This document shows positions 52,127 through 64,000 of a DNA stretch of 64,000 nt, piece after piece. The number at the start of each line of letters is the position of its first letter. Position 1 is the stretch's first letter. Below the pieces are notes generated by a model, which did not search any database, was not told the origin of the DNA, and saw only the letters and a program-made list of their open reading frames with translations. Position numbers and translations under genes: made by a program. The stretch is from contig CM062804.1 in the NCBI GenBank assembly GCA_031772625.1, positions 1,023,541,208-1,023,605,207 of the forward strand. Reading direction: 5' to 3'. Source of the DNA: Pinus tabuliformis. Taxonomy: Eukaryota > Streptophyta > Pinopsida > Pinales > Pinaceae.

Positions 52127-53266
52127 CTAGTCTGTCCCCTTTCGCTGTGGGCAGTTTTTAACATAGTGAGGCCCTCCACAGCCCCAGCATTGAACTGGAG
52201 GTCTGGTCATGCCCTCACCTTCTGGTCTAACAGGCTGCTCACTCATCCTGGTTTCACCTCCTGGTCTAGCTCGGGGCGCACTTCTTGTTACAGATCTATT
52301 GTTTAATCTTGTACCAGCTCCCTTACTTCCACTGCTGCGGCCTCCCTTGCTGCTCCCAACCATCCGACTGCTCTTTTTTTCATTCCATCTTTTGTTCGAA
52401 GTATCTCCCTTCTGCTTACTCTGCTGATAGCAGATTCTTGCTTTACGAATAGCCTCGTCCATGGTCCTAGGATTGTCAAACTCAATCCTCTCTCTTATAT
52501 ATGCAGGTAAACTGCTCACAAACCTTTGGACCTTAGCTTTCTCCTCCTTGATGTAAGGTACATCACGTAGCAGCGAGGTAAAACAGTTAATGAACTTGTC
52601 CATGGTCTGTTGTCCCAGTCTTAAGTCATGAAATTCCCTTGCCTTTTCATCATAGAAGCGCTCAGTCAGATACCTTTCTTTGAAATATTTCTGGAACTTC
52701 TCCCATGTAATGGTTCGTTCGCTGACTCCCTTGACAATCTTGATTTCCTCCCACCACAAGGTTGGCTTACCTTGTAGCTGGAAGATTGCCAATCTCGCCT
52801 TCAAATTGTGGTCATACTCATACAACTGAAAATACTTATTCATATTTATTAACCAGGCTTCCGCAGCTTCCTCCTGTTCACCATCAAAATGTGGGGGTTT
52901 AATCTTTCGGAATTCTCCCTGCAGTTCCATTTTCTGACGTTTTGAGGTTTGCTGCTGAGGTGCATTATCAGAGTGATCTTCCTTGTCGTCAGAATTTTCA
53001 GGTTCCATCTGATAGTCTTGTTCTTCTGTCACCCTCTGCTGTTCTGCACTGGGGTTAGACAGGGGTGGATTCTGCCTGTCCGACAGGCTCTTCAGAATCC
53101 TTTCTTGTTCAACTGTTAAACGCGCGTTGTCCTCTCGCAACCGTGCCATCTCATTCTTCAATTCTTGAACCGTTTCCAGTATTGCTAAATTGGTGCTTCG
53201 TGTTGCCTCACCCAACTGTACCCACAGCTCCGGGTTCTCCTGAGGATTACTGCCAGGTCCTTGCAT
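52127..53266 (-). CDS. gag: Element C Gag
   Basis: 379 residues starting MQGPGSNPQENPELW. A coiled-coil-like stretch (VQELKNEMARLREDNARLT) lies near residues 30-60, the capsid-type domain at about 120-260 (FDGEQEEAAEAWLINMNKYF, RERIEFDNPRTMDEAI), a basic Ser/Gly-rich stretch, and a CCHC knuckle near the end (CWGCGGPHYVKNCP). It forms particles and binds RNA. Its UAG stop is followed by pol in the same frame with no other stop. The start is the first ATG after the primer-binding site. Confidence 0.93.
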   Translation of the reverse strand: MQGPGSNPQENPELWVQLGEATRSTNLAILETVQELKNEMARLREDNARLTVEQERILKSLSDRQNPPLSNPSAEQQRVTEEQDYQMEPENSDDKEDHSDNAPQQQTSKRQKMELQGEFRKIKPPHFDGEQEEAAEAWLINMNKYFQLYEYDHNLKARLAIFQLQGKPTLWWEEIKIVKGVSERTITWEKFQKYFKERYLTERFYDEKAREFHDLRLGQQTMDKFINCFTSLLRDVPYIKEEKAKVQRFVSSLPAYIRERIEFDNPRTMDEAIRKARICYQQSKQKGDTSNKRWNEKKSSRMVGSSKGGRSSGSKGAGTRLNNRSVTRSAPRARPGGETRMSEQPVRPEGEGMTRPPVQCWGCGGPHYVKNCPQRKGTD

Positions 53267-53430
53267 TCTGTCTCCTTTCTGTTAGCTGTTATAGTTCTGT
53301 GCTTCACCCCTGGTTAGACAGAACAATAGTTATGTGAATTATTATTTTTTTTTTTTTTGCATACGTACACATGGTGTCCACCTCTGCACAGGGAAACATG
53401 TTTTGCTTAAGGCCACAGTGTTGAAACTGG

Positions 53431-53442
53431 GCTCTGATACCA
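53431..53442 (-). other. Primer-binding site of element C
   Basis: Minus strand TGGTATCAGAGC, complementary to initiator tRNA-Met, three bases from the LTR start. Confidence 0.92.
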
Positions 53443-53445
53443 ATT

Positions 53446-56400
53446 TGTCACACCTCTATTTCCATGTACATAAAAAAAATTTATTGAATGCCTAACTTAC
53501 CATGTTAGCGGAACATTATATGATACTCAGGTTTAAGTCTGCGCATTGCATTTATCTACTATACACATACAATACACAATATATAATAAGTTGTTGATCT
53601 TATGTCTATTGCTGTAACTTTGGCTTACGTATACCACGTGGTAAGGTAATGTGTTATCAGCAGCGGGGTGTTGAACGTATGCCTTTCCCATGACATAGTC
53701 TTACTATAGTTTATCAAACGGTAAAGTATATTAATAAGGCACGGCCTTTGATGGTCCTACCGCAGAGTTCACAGCTGCCACTTCACACTCGCCTTTAAGA
53801 CAGCAGTCCTGAAGAGGGCAGGTGGCATGGCCTGCCTCATTTGGCCATGTGACACCTTGGAAATGTGGATCTCGATCTTAACAATGCTGTTTCCCGCCTT
53901 GCTTCGACGGCTCGGATCTCATCCGGAGATCGGATGGTTGTCATGCGCCTAAGGGTTTATGTTGATACTTATACTCCTTCCTACACTCTCGGGTTCATTT
54001 GCGTGCTCAGCTCTTTCCAGCTCCGGTTCTGTGTGCCAATTTGGGGTTCATATCACCAGCAGCACTTCTTCGCTCTGTAAGCGCCCAGGAATCGAGCAAA
54101 GCTCGTCATTCGGCCATCTCAGGTATTGATCTCGGACTACTAGATTCATTGAGTTATTTCAGTTCACTGTGTCTATTTCAGTTTACTGTATTTATTGGAA
54201 AATGATTTCTTATTGATTGGTCTCTTGCTGCTATGAAGCACAGTCAGTTCGTGCAACCTCTCGCATGGAACAAGGCTGACTACCTGTGGCGGTTCAACCT
54301 TCTTGGTCACGGGTAAGTTAAAGCTCATGATGCTTTGCCTGTACTTCAGCATTCGGAATTATAGATCTTAAGACATGGGTTACGGTTGATGCAGGCCGCC
54401 GCTCCAACGCGGGCCTCCTTATGTCATTTGCTGAGGTATTCTCTGTAGAGAACCCTCACGGTTTGCATCCTCATGTCGTCAGGTCTTAACAGTAAATCTT
54501 TGGTTAAGTGTTTATTCCAATGGAGCCTGAGTTTCTGTACCAATGTTCATAGTTTCGTTGATTTACAGTACTGTATTTTTCTTTAAGGCACACCGAGTTT
54601 AATGGGCAAACATACTCTTAGATTTTGGTTGCGGATCTAGCCTCAGCGCTCAGTCCTGCAACGGTTTTCCTGTGGCTTGTACTCGTGCCATAAGTTTGGT
54701 CAATTTCTCTTTCAGGGTTTACCACCCTATGTTATATGTAATTTATATTCATGTTATGAGGAGATGGTCTAATTCTCAGGCGATTTACTCATAGACAAAG
54801 TATTGTGAACTGTGTAAGCTTCGTAGCAGCTTTGCTTTGTTATTTTATATGATTTTGTTCTCGAATCTCCTTAATATCAATACAGAGTATAGGGTTTATC
54901 AGTTATAGTGATGGTTACTTGTTTTAAATGACTGCAGCAGCATATTAATCTTGTAATACGATGATATTTACAGTCTCGCTCTATTCCTATACTGTATGTT
55001 CATTATTTATGCTGGTTTGTACAGCATGCATTCCGAGATTGTTTCTATATTGTTCTTTCTTTTCCTATGGTAATGCCGCTCTTAATCGAGGTCGGCTATA
55101 CGCACAGTTTTCTTTGTATTTACAATGTTTGACCCATTCGGGTTGCATGCACAGAACTGTATATGTATATTTGTAACCCTTTCGTAGTTACATGCATAGG
55201 GTTATATAAACGAATGTATTTCCTTTTACAGCTACATGCACAGGAATATGTAAATAAATGTAACCCTTTATCACAGTTACATGCACGGGATTTATAAATG
55301 TAAATGTATATTTCTTCCTGTATCGTTTTAAGGACTAGCTCTCAGCTACCATGTCTGCTAATGCTGTAACCTATGCTCACGGTTATGGAGTACTAAATGA
55401 TTCTTGCCTCCGTTATACAGTTTATCGACAACCTCTGTTTATCTAGAACACCTGTCTGTTCATTTCCATGTCATTCACTTACCCTGATATCAGTAGGGTT
55501 TGTTATTCTCACATCGATGGTAACATCTGGTTACGGTCGGTACCTCTGCTCTCGGATTCCAGAGGTCCTAACCCGCATTTACAGTCGACATGTTACAATA
55601 ATGGTTTATTTTCTATCAAGTGATTAATATCGATGTTTATTGTTAACTCTTTAGTTATTAAACAGAGTCTTGTTTTCCACTAATAAGGGTATCTCAAGTC
55701 CGTTACTCAGTAACCGGATCTTGGTAATCCCTTCCCGTGCCAATACTCCTTCTTGGCTTCATCTATGTGTACTCTGTTTACTCTGAAGCTAACTCAGATC
55801 TTGTCTGTTAGCTAACAGTCTGTCCTATAGTTTGAGAACTACAACTGTATATTTACATTAACGCTACAGTATCTAGGAAAATGAAATACATATTTTCCTG
55901 TTGACTTCTGTAATATTTATCGCATATATACTGCTATTCAGAGACTTTACAGTTTGAGACCGTACCTGGTTCGCCAGAGTCGGGAATGGTCCTCAAACAA
56001 AATAAGTCACCTGAGCTTTAGCTCTGCTCGTCCACCCAGCCATGAGACCCATCCCTCAGATGGAAGTCTCCCCCCGAGCCATCTTGCAGACCTCAAGCCC
56101 TCAGCAAGAATTACGCACTCTGTGCTTGGTTATCTGGTCCCAACCAGACTTAACCAGTCTTTTCTTTCTTTCTTTTTCCTTTTTCCTCTTCTTGGAAAAG
56201 GTCTCCTCTGCCTGTCCCCACAGCCCAGAGCTTCCCCCTATGGCCAGGACTTTTCCTGCTCTTGGGAGGTAGTTTCCATCAGTTAATGTAACTGATCTCT
56301 TTCTTTTAAATTCACCTCTTAGAGGCTGCCAGCATTTCAAGAAAAATATTTAAATTACTTTTTCAAAATAGTTTATCACAGTTTGTTTTTAAACATAAAC

Positions 56401-56464
56401 AACAACTGTATTAATGTCTTTTACCACAGTAATTTTCATATTTACAGAATCTGGGGTTATTACA
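53446..56464 (-). repeat. Element C 5' LTR (right copy)
   Basis: 3019 bp, same ends as the left LTR, followed by AACTA at 56465-56469. It should carry the promoter of the element transcript. Confidence 0.95.
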
Positions 56465-58850
56465 AACTAAGTTAAGTGATTTATGATCCTAGTTGAAGGA
56501 GAACAAATGTTGTCTTACTCCAGCATTTACTGCAACAAATAAGATATCCAAATCTGGTTTAGTCATAATGAGATTTCCCTAGAAGGCTGAAACTTATAAA
56601 GAACATTTTGGTATCTTTCTTTTGGATTGCCTAGAAGGTTAGGGTGTTAAGAATTGAAATATTGTCCATTGTCTCCACTATTTTCTTTTGTATAGCATAA
56701 AAACCCTAAGAATAAATGTTTACACATTTAGGATCCAAGAATTCTTTGGTTAAGTGTTGAAACTTCTGTTTGCATTAATGTCATTTTTGCTTCCAAAATT
56801 TCAATATGGTGTTAGAACGTTTGTGGCTAAGACCACTATAGGTGTAACCAAGGGCTTCTATTTCAACTAAAGACACTTGATAAAGGTGCTTGACCTTGCT
56901 TGAGGTTGTTGGACATGAAAGTGAAACCAGTGTTCCATGGGGATGCATCCCTCAGGGTTAGGTGCACACATCCATCGCATGTGGGACAAGGGGACCTCTG
57001 GGGAAATGTTTCCCTTCATCCCCCTTTTTGTGAGATGCAAGGGGACATAGCGACAGACATTTCCCTAGTGTGGGGGATGCAACATCCCAAAAAGGATGCT
57101 TCTAAGAGTCCCCCATTAATTTTGTTTGATAACAATAATTTATGAGTGGAGAAGCTTAATATTAAATCCTAAGGCCCTACTAATGCTTTGTAATTAATGG
57201 TAATGTTAAATTATTAAAGTAAAAGTGATATTCTCCTTTATCTTTTATTTTCATCCTTTTGCTTACATTTTTAACATTACAATGAAATGACTTGGGATTT
57301 TTGAGAGTGGTTTCAACCTCATTGGACTTCATCTGGAGAAAATAGTATTTCATATCCCATTCAAAATTTAGCAAACTTAACAGTTTTCAAGATTTCAATG
57401 TTGGCAGGATTGCAATGTTTCTACTGGATTCTATCAAGTATGAGGTTCTGGAACTAACATTTAATCAGGAGCACCAAGCCCAAAATCAACCCTTTTGAGG
57501 GGGGCATGCCCCCTTTTATCACTCTAAGATTTTCCTAGTCTGTAGAGAAAAACCCTAAGGTAACTCTTTCAAACCAATCTTTAGGGCAAAAGGCTAGCCC
57601 TTTCAAGTCGGAGAGGGCTCTCTCGTTTACAATTCAACTACCTAGTGTCACTTCAACAGTTGGCTGTGTCTTTAGTACAGTGGCTAGATCATGAGTTCAT
57701 AGGGTTTGAAAATGATGGCAAGGAAGAGAGAAAGTCTATCCTTAGGCATGGAGTCATAGCAAATTCAAATCAATAAGAAAAGTCATACTTAAATGGTAAA
57801 AATAGAGCATGAAAATGAAGCATGAATTCCACTTTAATACCTTCATTCAATCATTAGGAAGATAAACATTTAATGAAAATAACATAGGTAAACACATTCA
57901 CCGAGAAACAGACCAGGACATATAAACACATGAATTCTCAACTTTGAAACACTATGTTCTTCTTATCACTAGTCACCTAGGATTAACCAACAATAACAAA
58001 GCACATACACTGATTACAATTTTTCTCAAATTTTGAACCATTGGTTTTTAGTCATTATCAACTTTATAGAGTACTTGCAAAACCATAAGCATGTTTTTAG
58101 AAATGCCTTAATTACAACAATCTCAAAATAGTTAATTATATCTCTAATTAAAACTAAATACATTACATTTCTCAATAATAAAACAAGATGATAATGTTTT
58201 TTATCTGAGAATTATGTTGTTGCTGAAGACCTGGTTGAAGCTAAGGATCAAAACTAATTACTGATATTCTACCCAAATTTTATGAAAGCCCTACTTCATC
58301 ATCAAGCTTGGTATGGTAAATTCTTTCTTGAAATTTGGCCTTGATCCACAAAAAAGGGAATTCGGTATGTAGATCCTTCCTTAGGGTTTATTATTTGCTC
58401 CAAACTGCTCCTTGTTTCCTTAAACAAATAGGATTTTCCCGAGCCTTGACGAATTAACTGGAATACCTCAAATCAGGAGAAAAATGGGAACTGTTGACAG
58501 ATTAAATGATTGTTTTCCTCGAAACGGGGCAAAAATTCGCATTGTTAATATAACTGTCACCACTCATCCAAAATGAAGTGCAAAAAGTGCGAACGGATTA
58601 AATTTCTGTGCTATAAAAAAATTCTCCTAAAAGGTTTGTTGGAAAAACAAAAACTGCATACAAATGCTTCATTTGAGTATGCTAGGTGCCCGCAACAAAA
58701 TATCAACTTCACTCTATCTCATTTTCCTAGTCTTCTTGGCTTTAGCATATGCTCTTTGCTTTGATTTTTAGGCTCCTAGAACTAGCAATTTTATCTTTGT
58801 TTATGACCATATATCTATGAGGTGTGTTATCTACCTCAATTACTTGTTGT
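56465..58850. other. Flanking DNA right of element C, duplicated at 62355-64000
   Basis: No gene supported. A frame at 56900-57145 (81 codons) is shared with 62786-63031 but has no known domain and lies in G-rich, partly palindromic DNA. A 14-bp palindrome GGGGGCATGCCCCC is at 57500-57513. The part to about 58070 is present in the second copy. Confidence 0.6.
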
Positions 58851-58851
58851 G

Positions 58852-59560
58852 TCAGGCTAGGTTTTGCTTGAGCTTGAATTTCAACCTCAATTTATTTAGT
58901 GGTATAGTGTGCAGCCTTCTTTCCCCATAGATCTCAGCTAGTATAGACTCCTCAACAACCTCTATTTTCTCTGTCTCAGGATCAACAGCTTCAGCCTCTA
59001 TTTCCTCTATTGGTTTCAAAAACTTTTGTATGTCAGGAGATGACATAAGAGGAGGAGACATGGCTTTCCTTTCTAGAAATTCTCCTAATTCTTCTCGTGT
59101 AGACCTTTCTCATTTCAAGAAAGAGAGGAGGAGGTTTGGTCATCATGCTTTTCCTCTGAATTATACTCTAGACAGATGAGGTCCCTCCATGTTGTACACA
59201 GGTTTTTGTGGTATTTTTTATTAGGATTCAGAAGTGGTTGAGTGGGTAGTTGATTTGGTTTTTTTGAAATGGTGAGGAGATTTTGGGTTTTGATTCTGAA
59301 CTAGAATTTGTGGTAATTGGTTACCTTGGGAAATTTGATTAGATGGTGTATAAATTGTGGTGGAAGATAGGATGGCGAGTATTGTTGATATTGAGCATAG
59401 GCTCCATAAGGATTTTTCCATCCTTGATTCCAAGATTGTGACTGTGGCTGAGCCCAAGGCTGCCAGGCAGATATTCCAATTATTTTGTGAAAGACAGAGC
59501 AAATTTTTGTGGTCTCAACCCTTGTGGTTGATTTCTTTGGGGTTTTTTCCATGGTCTCTT
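58852..59560 (-). pseudogene. Degraded gag-like retroelement fragment
   Basis: The minus strand reads a Gln/Trp/Tyr/Pro-rich stretch (WAQPQSQSWNQGWKNPYG and QYQQYSPSYLPP) near 59400-59470, then, after a frame break, a Ser/Thr/Lys-rich part, and further on an acidic part with KFLKPIEEIEAEAVD near 59000. Such composition is common around the gag region of plant Ty3/gypsy elements, but no capsid domain or zinc knuckle is visible. Identity is uncertain. Confidence 0.3.
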
Positions 59561-59926
59561 GCTATAAATAAAGAGGAATCTACTTGTTATGGAATCCCCT
59601 CATCGTTAAATACAGCCTTGAGACCTGGAAAAGAAGGACATTCCATTCGTATCATGAGACATATACACATATGACACAATTTTCTATGGCTTTTGAATAT
59701 AAGGGACAGTCTCTTAGAACATGTTTCTTTAGACATTTGGGACAGAAGATAGATAATGTAGCATTTTCAGAATTTACTTGATTTGTATTTTTAGGGTTTT
59801 ATCTGCTCACTAACACTTCGTAAAATATCTTTCTTAAAGTATCAAGAAAGTCTCCTAATTCTGCCTTGGCTGACTATCCCAGTTGCAGATTAATAAATTC
59901 TTGACAAATGGTAGTCAGGGAATATC
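59561..59926. other. Unassigned DNA up to the assembly gap
   Basis: Nothing recognised. Confidence 0.5.
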
Positions 59927-60026
59927 NNNNNNNNNNNNNNNNNNNNNNNNNNNNNNNNNNNNNNNNNNNNNNNNNNNNNNNNNNNNNNNNNNNNNNNNNN
60001 NNNNNNNNNNNNNNNNNNNNNNNNNN
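59927..60026. other. Assembly gap, exactly 100 N
   Basis: A run of exactly 100 N is a common default scaffolding gap, so the true distance and possibly the adjacency of the two sides are unknown. Confidence 0.97.
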
Positions 60027-61750
60027 TTATTTAGTGTAGTTATTGTGTGTTTGTATTGATTATGTAGTTACAATATTATTTGTAATGATTAAAATTGAAT
60101 TGTGCTCTTGATTGTGTGTTTGTAATCTTCATTGTTCTTATTTTTCGTTGTGGGTTTGTACTTTTGATTCTATGTTGTTTATACTCTTGATTGTATACAT
60201 TTTTTATTATGTGTTTGTATTCTTGATTGTATGCATTTTTTTATTTTGTATTTGTACCCTTGATCAATTTTGTTTTCGTGTATTTACAATCTTGTGTGTA
60301 ACAAAATATGAAAGATGTTTATATGCTCGTGTATTTACAATATTTTTGAAAGTAATGATGAAAATCTAAAATGATATTTGAGTACTCGTGTATTTGATAT
60401 GAGAATTTGTGCGAGAATGAGGGAATTTGATATGACATCTTTTTGTATTTGATATGGCATCTTTTTGTATTTGCAATAATATTTTTGTAATGATCAAAAT
60501 TTGATGTCTATTTTCCATCTAAATTTATTCCACAATAAATTAAATGGGGGTATAGGGAGTCTTGAGTGAACTAGTAATATTTTATAAGCTATAATTTGTT
60601 GTATAGGGAAATCACATAGGAAGTGGGGTTAGGGAATGATAGAGTGAAATAATAGTATAACCATAAATTAGGGGTGAGGGAGAGGGGTCAAATAAACTTC
60701 CACCTTCACATGGTTGGCCTAATTAGTAAATAATTTATATCACAAAATTCTGGAAGCCAAGTGAAGTTCTTTTTAAATCTAAAGAAAGTATTATTTTATA
60801 AATAATTTCAATTTATTCTTTATTCTATAAATAATAAATATTTATTTATTTAATACTATTATTATTTATTTAATCAATATTAAAAATAATATTTCATATA
60901 TTATTATTATTATTTAATAGATTATAAAAAAATTATTTCATAATTTAGAAAATAATAATAATAATGTATCTTACATTAGAATTTAGAATTTTAAGTATAT
61001 TATTTATTATGTATATTCAGTATTTTTATTTCATTAATGATACTTTTTGATATTTAATTTAAATTTATTTTTTCAATATAAATGTTTTATTTTATTAATA
61101 TATTATATGAATATTTGATATATTAAAATTTAAATTAATTAACTTTAATGTTAATAATATATAAAAATAATTTTCATGTAATTTTTTTTAATTAAATCAT
61201 TTTTTAGTATTAGTAAATAATAATAATCAATTAATTTATCAAAATTTTCGAAAAAAATCACATAGAGAGTATTTGGTCAAACACGTTTCAAACCGGCCAG
61301 TGTGGTTCATCTTCAGGACAAGATGAAGAGACATATCTCAGAGGGGGTTAAATAAGAACCAAAGCAAGATCTGTCTTCATCTTAAAAACCTGCAAGCATG
61401 CCATTCAAAAGATTGAACCTTGATAGTAACGACCCGTGCAGGGTAGTGATATTCAAAACGCGTGGACCAAATACTCTCTGTGTGATTTTTTCTTAAAATT
61501 GTCTCATGAATTAATAAGTTATGGATCATAGAAACTTGAATTCAAATAATTAATTAATTAATTATTAAGAAAATTATAAAGTGTTATTATAAATATTTTA
61601 TTATTATTAAAAAATAAAATTATAAATAATATATAAAAAACTTATTTAATTTTATCATTATAACTATTTATTTAAATATTTTTAAAAACTATTTAATATA
61701 TGCATCAAATATTTATTATATGTCTATATATACGTTTTTATATATATTTA

Positions 61751-61782
<32 letters not shown>

Positions 61783-64000
61783 CTTTTATTTTGTTTTTAA
61801 AAAAATCAAAAAATCTTTAATCATTTTTTAAAAATCTAGTAATTTCAATTTAATATTTTTTATAAATAATAAATTTATAAATATTTATTTATTTAATATT
61901 ATTATTAATTATTTAATAAAAATAATATTTCATACCTTATTATTATTATTTAATAAATTATAGATTTTTTATTTCATAATTTAGAAAAGAATAATAATGT
62001 ATCTTACATGAGGGTTTAGAATTTAAAGTGTATTATTTATTGTGTATATTCATTATTTTTATTTTAATGATGATACCTTTTGAAATTTAATTTAAATCTA
62101 TTTTTTTTTTATATAAATTTCTATATTTTATCAATATATTATATGAATATTTGATATATGAAAATTTAACTGACTTGGACCTTAATAAGGAGATGATATG
62201 TACATAAACTTCATCTTATACATGTTAATGAAGTTTTCAACTTGTCTAACATTTGTCTAAATTGCAGATTTGATTTTCAGCCATCTATGTTCTTCTTGCT
62301 TTGTAATTTCTAGCTATATATTTATTTTAATTTAACAAAACATAAAGACAACTAAGTTAAGTGATTTATGATCCTAGTTGAAGGAGAACAAATGTTGTCT
62401 TACTCCAGCATTTACTGCAACAAGTAAGATATCCAAATCTGGTTTAGTCATAATGAGATTTCCCTAGAAGGCTGAAACTTATAAAGAACATTTTGGTATC
62501 TTTCTTTTGGATTGCCTAGAAGGTTAGGGTGTTAAGAATTGAAATATTGTCCATTGTCTCCACTATTTTCTTTTGTATAGCATAAAAACCCTAAGAATAA
62601 ATGTTTACACATTTAGGATCCAAGAATTCTTTGGTTAAGTGTTGAAACTTCTGTTTTGCATTAATGTCATTTTTGCTTCCAAAATTTCAATATGGTGTTA
62701 GAACGTTTGTGGCTAAGACCACTATAGGTGTAACCAAGGGCTTCTATTTCAACTAAAGACACTTGATAAAGGTGCTTGACCTTGCTTGAGGTTGTTGGAC
62801 ATGAAAGTGAAACCAGTGTTCCATGGGGATGCATCCCTCAGGGTTAGGTGCACACATCCATCGCACGTGGGACAAGGGGACCTCTGGGGAAATGTTTCCC
62901 TTCATCCCCCTTTTTGGGAGATGCAAGGGGACATAGCGACAGACATTTCCCTAGTGTGGGGGATGCAACATCCCAAAAAGGATGCTTCTAGGAGTCCCCC
63001 ATTAATTTTGTCTGATAACAATAATTTATGAGTGGAGAAGCTTAATATTAAATCCTAAGGCCCTACTAATGCTTTGTAATTAATGGTAATGTTAAATTAT
63101 TAAAGTAAAGTGATATTCTCCTTCATATCCCATTCAAAAATTTAGCAAACTTAACAGTTTTCAAGATTTCAATGTTGGCAGGATTGCAATGTTTCTACTG
63201 GATTCTATCAAGTATGAGGTTCTGGAACTAACATTTAATCAGGAGCACCAAGCCCAAAATCAACCCTTTTGAGGGGGGCATGCCCCCTTTTATCACTCTA
63301 AGATTTTCCTAGTCTGTAGAGAAAAACCCTAAGGTAACTCTTTCAAACCAATCTTTAGGGCCAAAGGCTAGCCCTTTCAAGTCGGAGAGGGCTCTCTCGT
63401 TTACAATTCAACTACCTAGTGTCACTTCAACAGTTGGCTGTGTCTTTAGTACAGTGGCTAGATCATGAGTTCAGTAGGGTTTGAAAATGATGGCAAGGAA
63501 GAGAGAAAGTCTATCCTTGGGCATGGAGTCATAGCAAATTCAAATCAATAAGCGGTTACTAGGATGTTGGATGTAGTGATAGAGGCTAAGAGCAGGACAG
63601 TTGATGTATCCTTAGACAATCTTGCCATTGAGAGTGGTAGGAGAAAATAACAAAAAATTGTTTAAAACAGAGCATTTGATAGAAGAATTTTGTTCAGTTT
63701 AGATAAGGAAAGTGATACTTAAATGGTAAAAACAGAGCATGAAAATGAAGCATGAATTCCACTTTAATACCTTCATTCAATCATAAGGAAGATAAACATT
63801 TAATGAAAATAACATAGGTAAACACATTCACCAAGAAACAGACCAGGACATATAAACACATGAATTCTCAACTTTGAAACACTATGTTCTTCTTATCACT
63901 AGTCACCTAGGATTAACCAACAATAACAAAGCACATACACTGATTACAATTTTTCTCAAATTTTGAACCATTGGTTTTTAGTCATTATCAACTTTATAGA
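60027..64000. repeat. Second copy of 43230-45528 plus 56465-58070, lacking element C
   Basis: Starts inside the R2 repeat, runs through a MITE copy (61250-61494), the empty site of element C (62350-62354), and on to the window end, matching about 58070. Differences are scattered substitutions and small indels. Two larger ones: about 115 bp of 57240-57355 is missing here, and 155 bp (63553-63707) is missing from the first copy. Confidence 0.92.
61250..61494. mobile_element. Mutator-like MITE, second copy
   Basis: Same ends and flanks as 44461-44690, with an extra 15-16 bp near 61420 (CTTGATAGTAACGACCC). Flanks AAAATTTTC and AAAATTGTC. Confidence 0.75.

Larger units (their letters stand above)
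45529..56464 (-). mobile_element. Element C: complete chromovirus-type Ty3/gypsy retrotransposon, 10.9 kb
   Basis: LTRs 45529-48587 (3059 bp) and 53446-56464 (3019 bp) with ends TGTCACACC...GGTTATTACA on plus, that is TGTAATAACC on the element strand. The 5-bp duplication AACTA is at 45524-45528 and 56465-56469, and the unoccupied site is present at 62350-62354. The primer-binding site is at 53431-53442 and the purine tract at 48588-48599. Gag and pol are intact apart from one UAG. I count about 30 substitutions and one 40-bp indel between the LTRs, about 1 percent. The C-terminal chromodomain makes it a chromovirus, possibly Tekay/Del-like. Confidence 0.96.

Noticed and set aside
56900-57145. 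81-codon frame shared by both copies of the flanking DNA
   Set aside because: Conservation between recent duplicates or haplotypes is not evidence of selection, and the sequence shows no known domain.
57500-57513. 14-bp palindrome GGGGGCATGCCCCC
   Set aside because: It is isolated, present in both copies only through duplication, and has no associated feature.

Overview
The window is repeat-rich nuclear DNA from a seed plant: nested LTR retrotransposons, an L1-type LINE with an RNase H domain, a plant-mobile-domain-like gene, GT-AG introns and AT-rich intergenic repeats. A large-genome lineage such as a gymnosperm would fit, but nothing proves the species. I see no intact conventional host gene, rRNA, tRNA or CRISPR array. 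Nearly all coding sequence belongs to transposable elements, mostly on the minus strand.

Layout. (1) 1 to about 21.1 kb: an old Ty3/gypsy Tat-type element (B), minus strand, has lost most of its pol. It is split by a younger, complete Tat-type element (A, 3433-18428). A has 1041-bp LTRs and a 5-bp target duplication, with gag, protease, RT, RNase H, integrase and a second RNase H on the minus strand. On the plus strand, between pol and its 3' LTR, A carries an intron-containing plant-mobile-domain-like gene. (2) 21.85-24.7 kb: a truncated Ty1/copia element, minus strand. (3) 24.7-32.7 kb: noncoding repeats, including two copies of a 1.2-1.6 kb direct repeat, a small tandem array and a GC-rich promoter-like patch. 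(4) 32.7-45.5 kb: AT-rich tandem repeats interrupted by a nearly complete LINE (35615-42642, minus), plus a Mutator-like MITE. (5) 45529-56464: a complete young chromovirus (element C, minus) with 3-kb LTRs. Its gag and pol share a frame across one UAG codon, and an apparent 76-nt intron precedes its chromodomain. (6) 56465-59926: flanking DNA with a degraded gag-like fragment. (7) A gap of exactly 100 N. (8) 60027-64000: a second copy of the DNA flanking element C, with an exact empty insertion site. This is either an unpurged alternative haplotype or a segmental duplication.

The most unusual signal lies in the noncoding parts of elements A and B. Arrays of units about 50-60 bp long each contain two interleaved complementary pairs (S1, S2, S1', S2'), the layout of an H-type pseudoknot. 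Stem sequences differ from unit to unit while complementarity is kept. The same design occurs in the 5' leader and 3' region of both elements.
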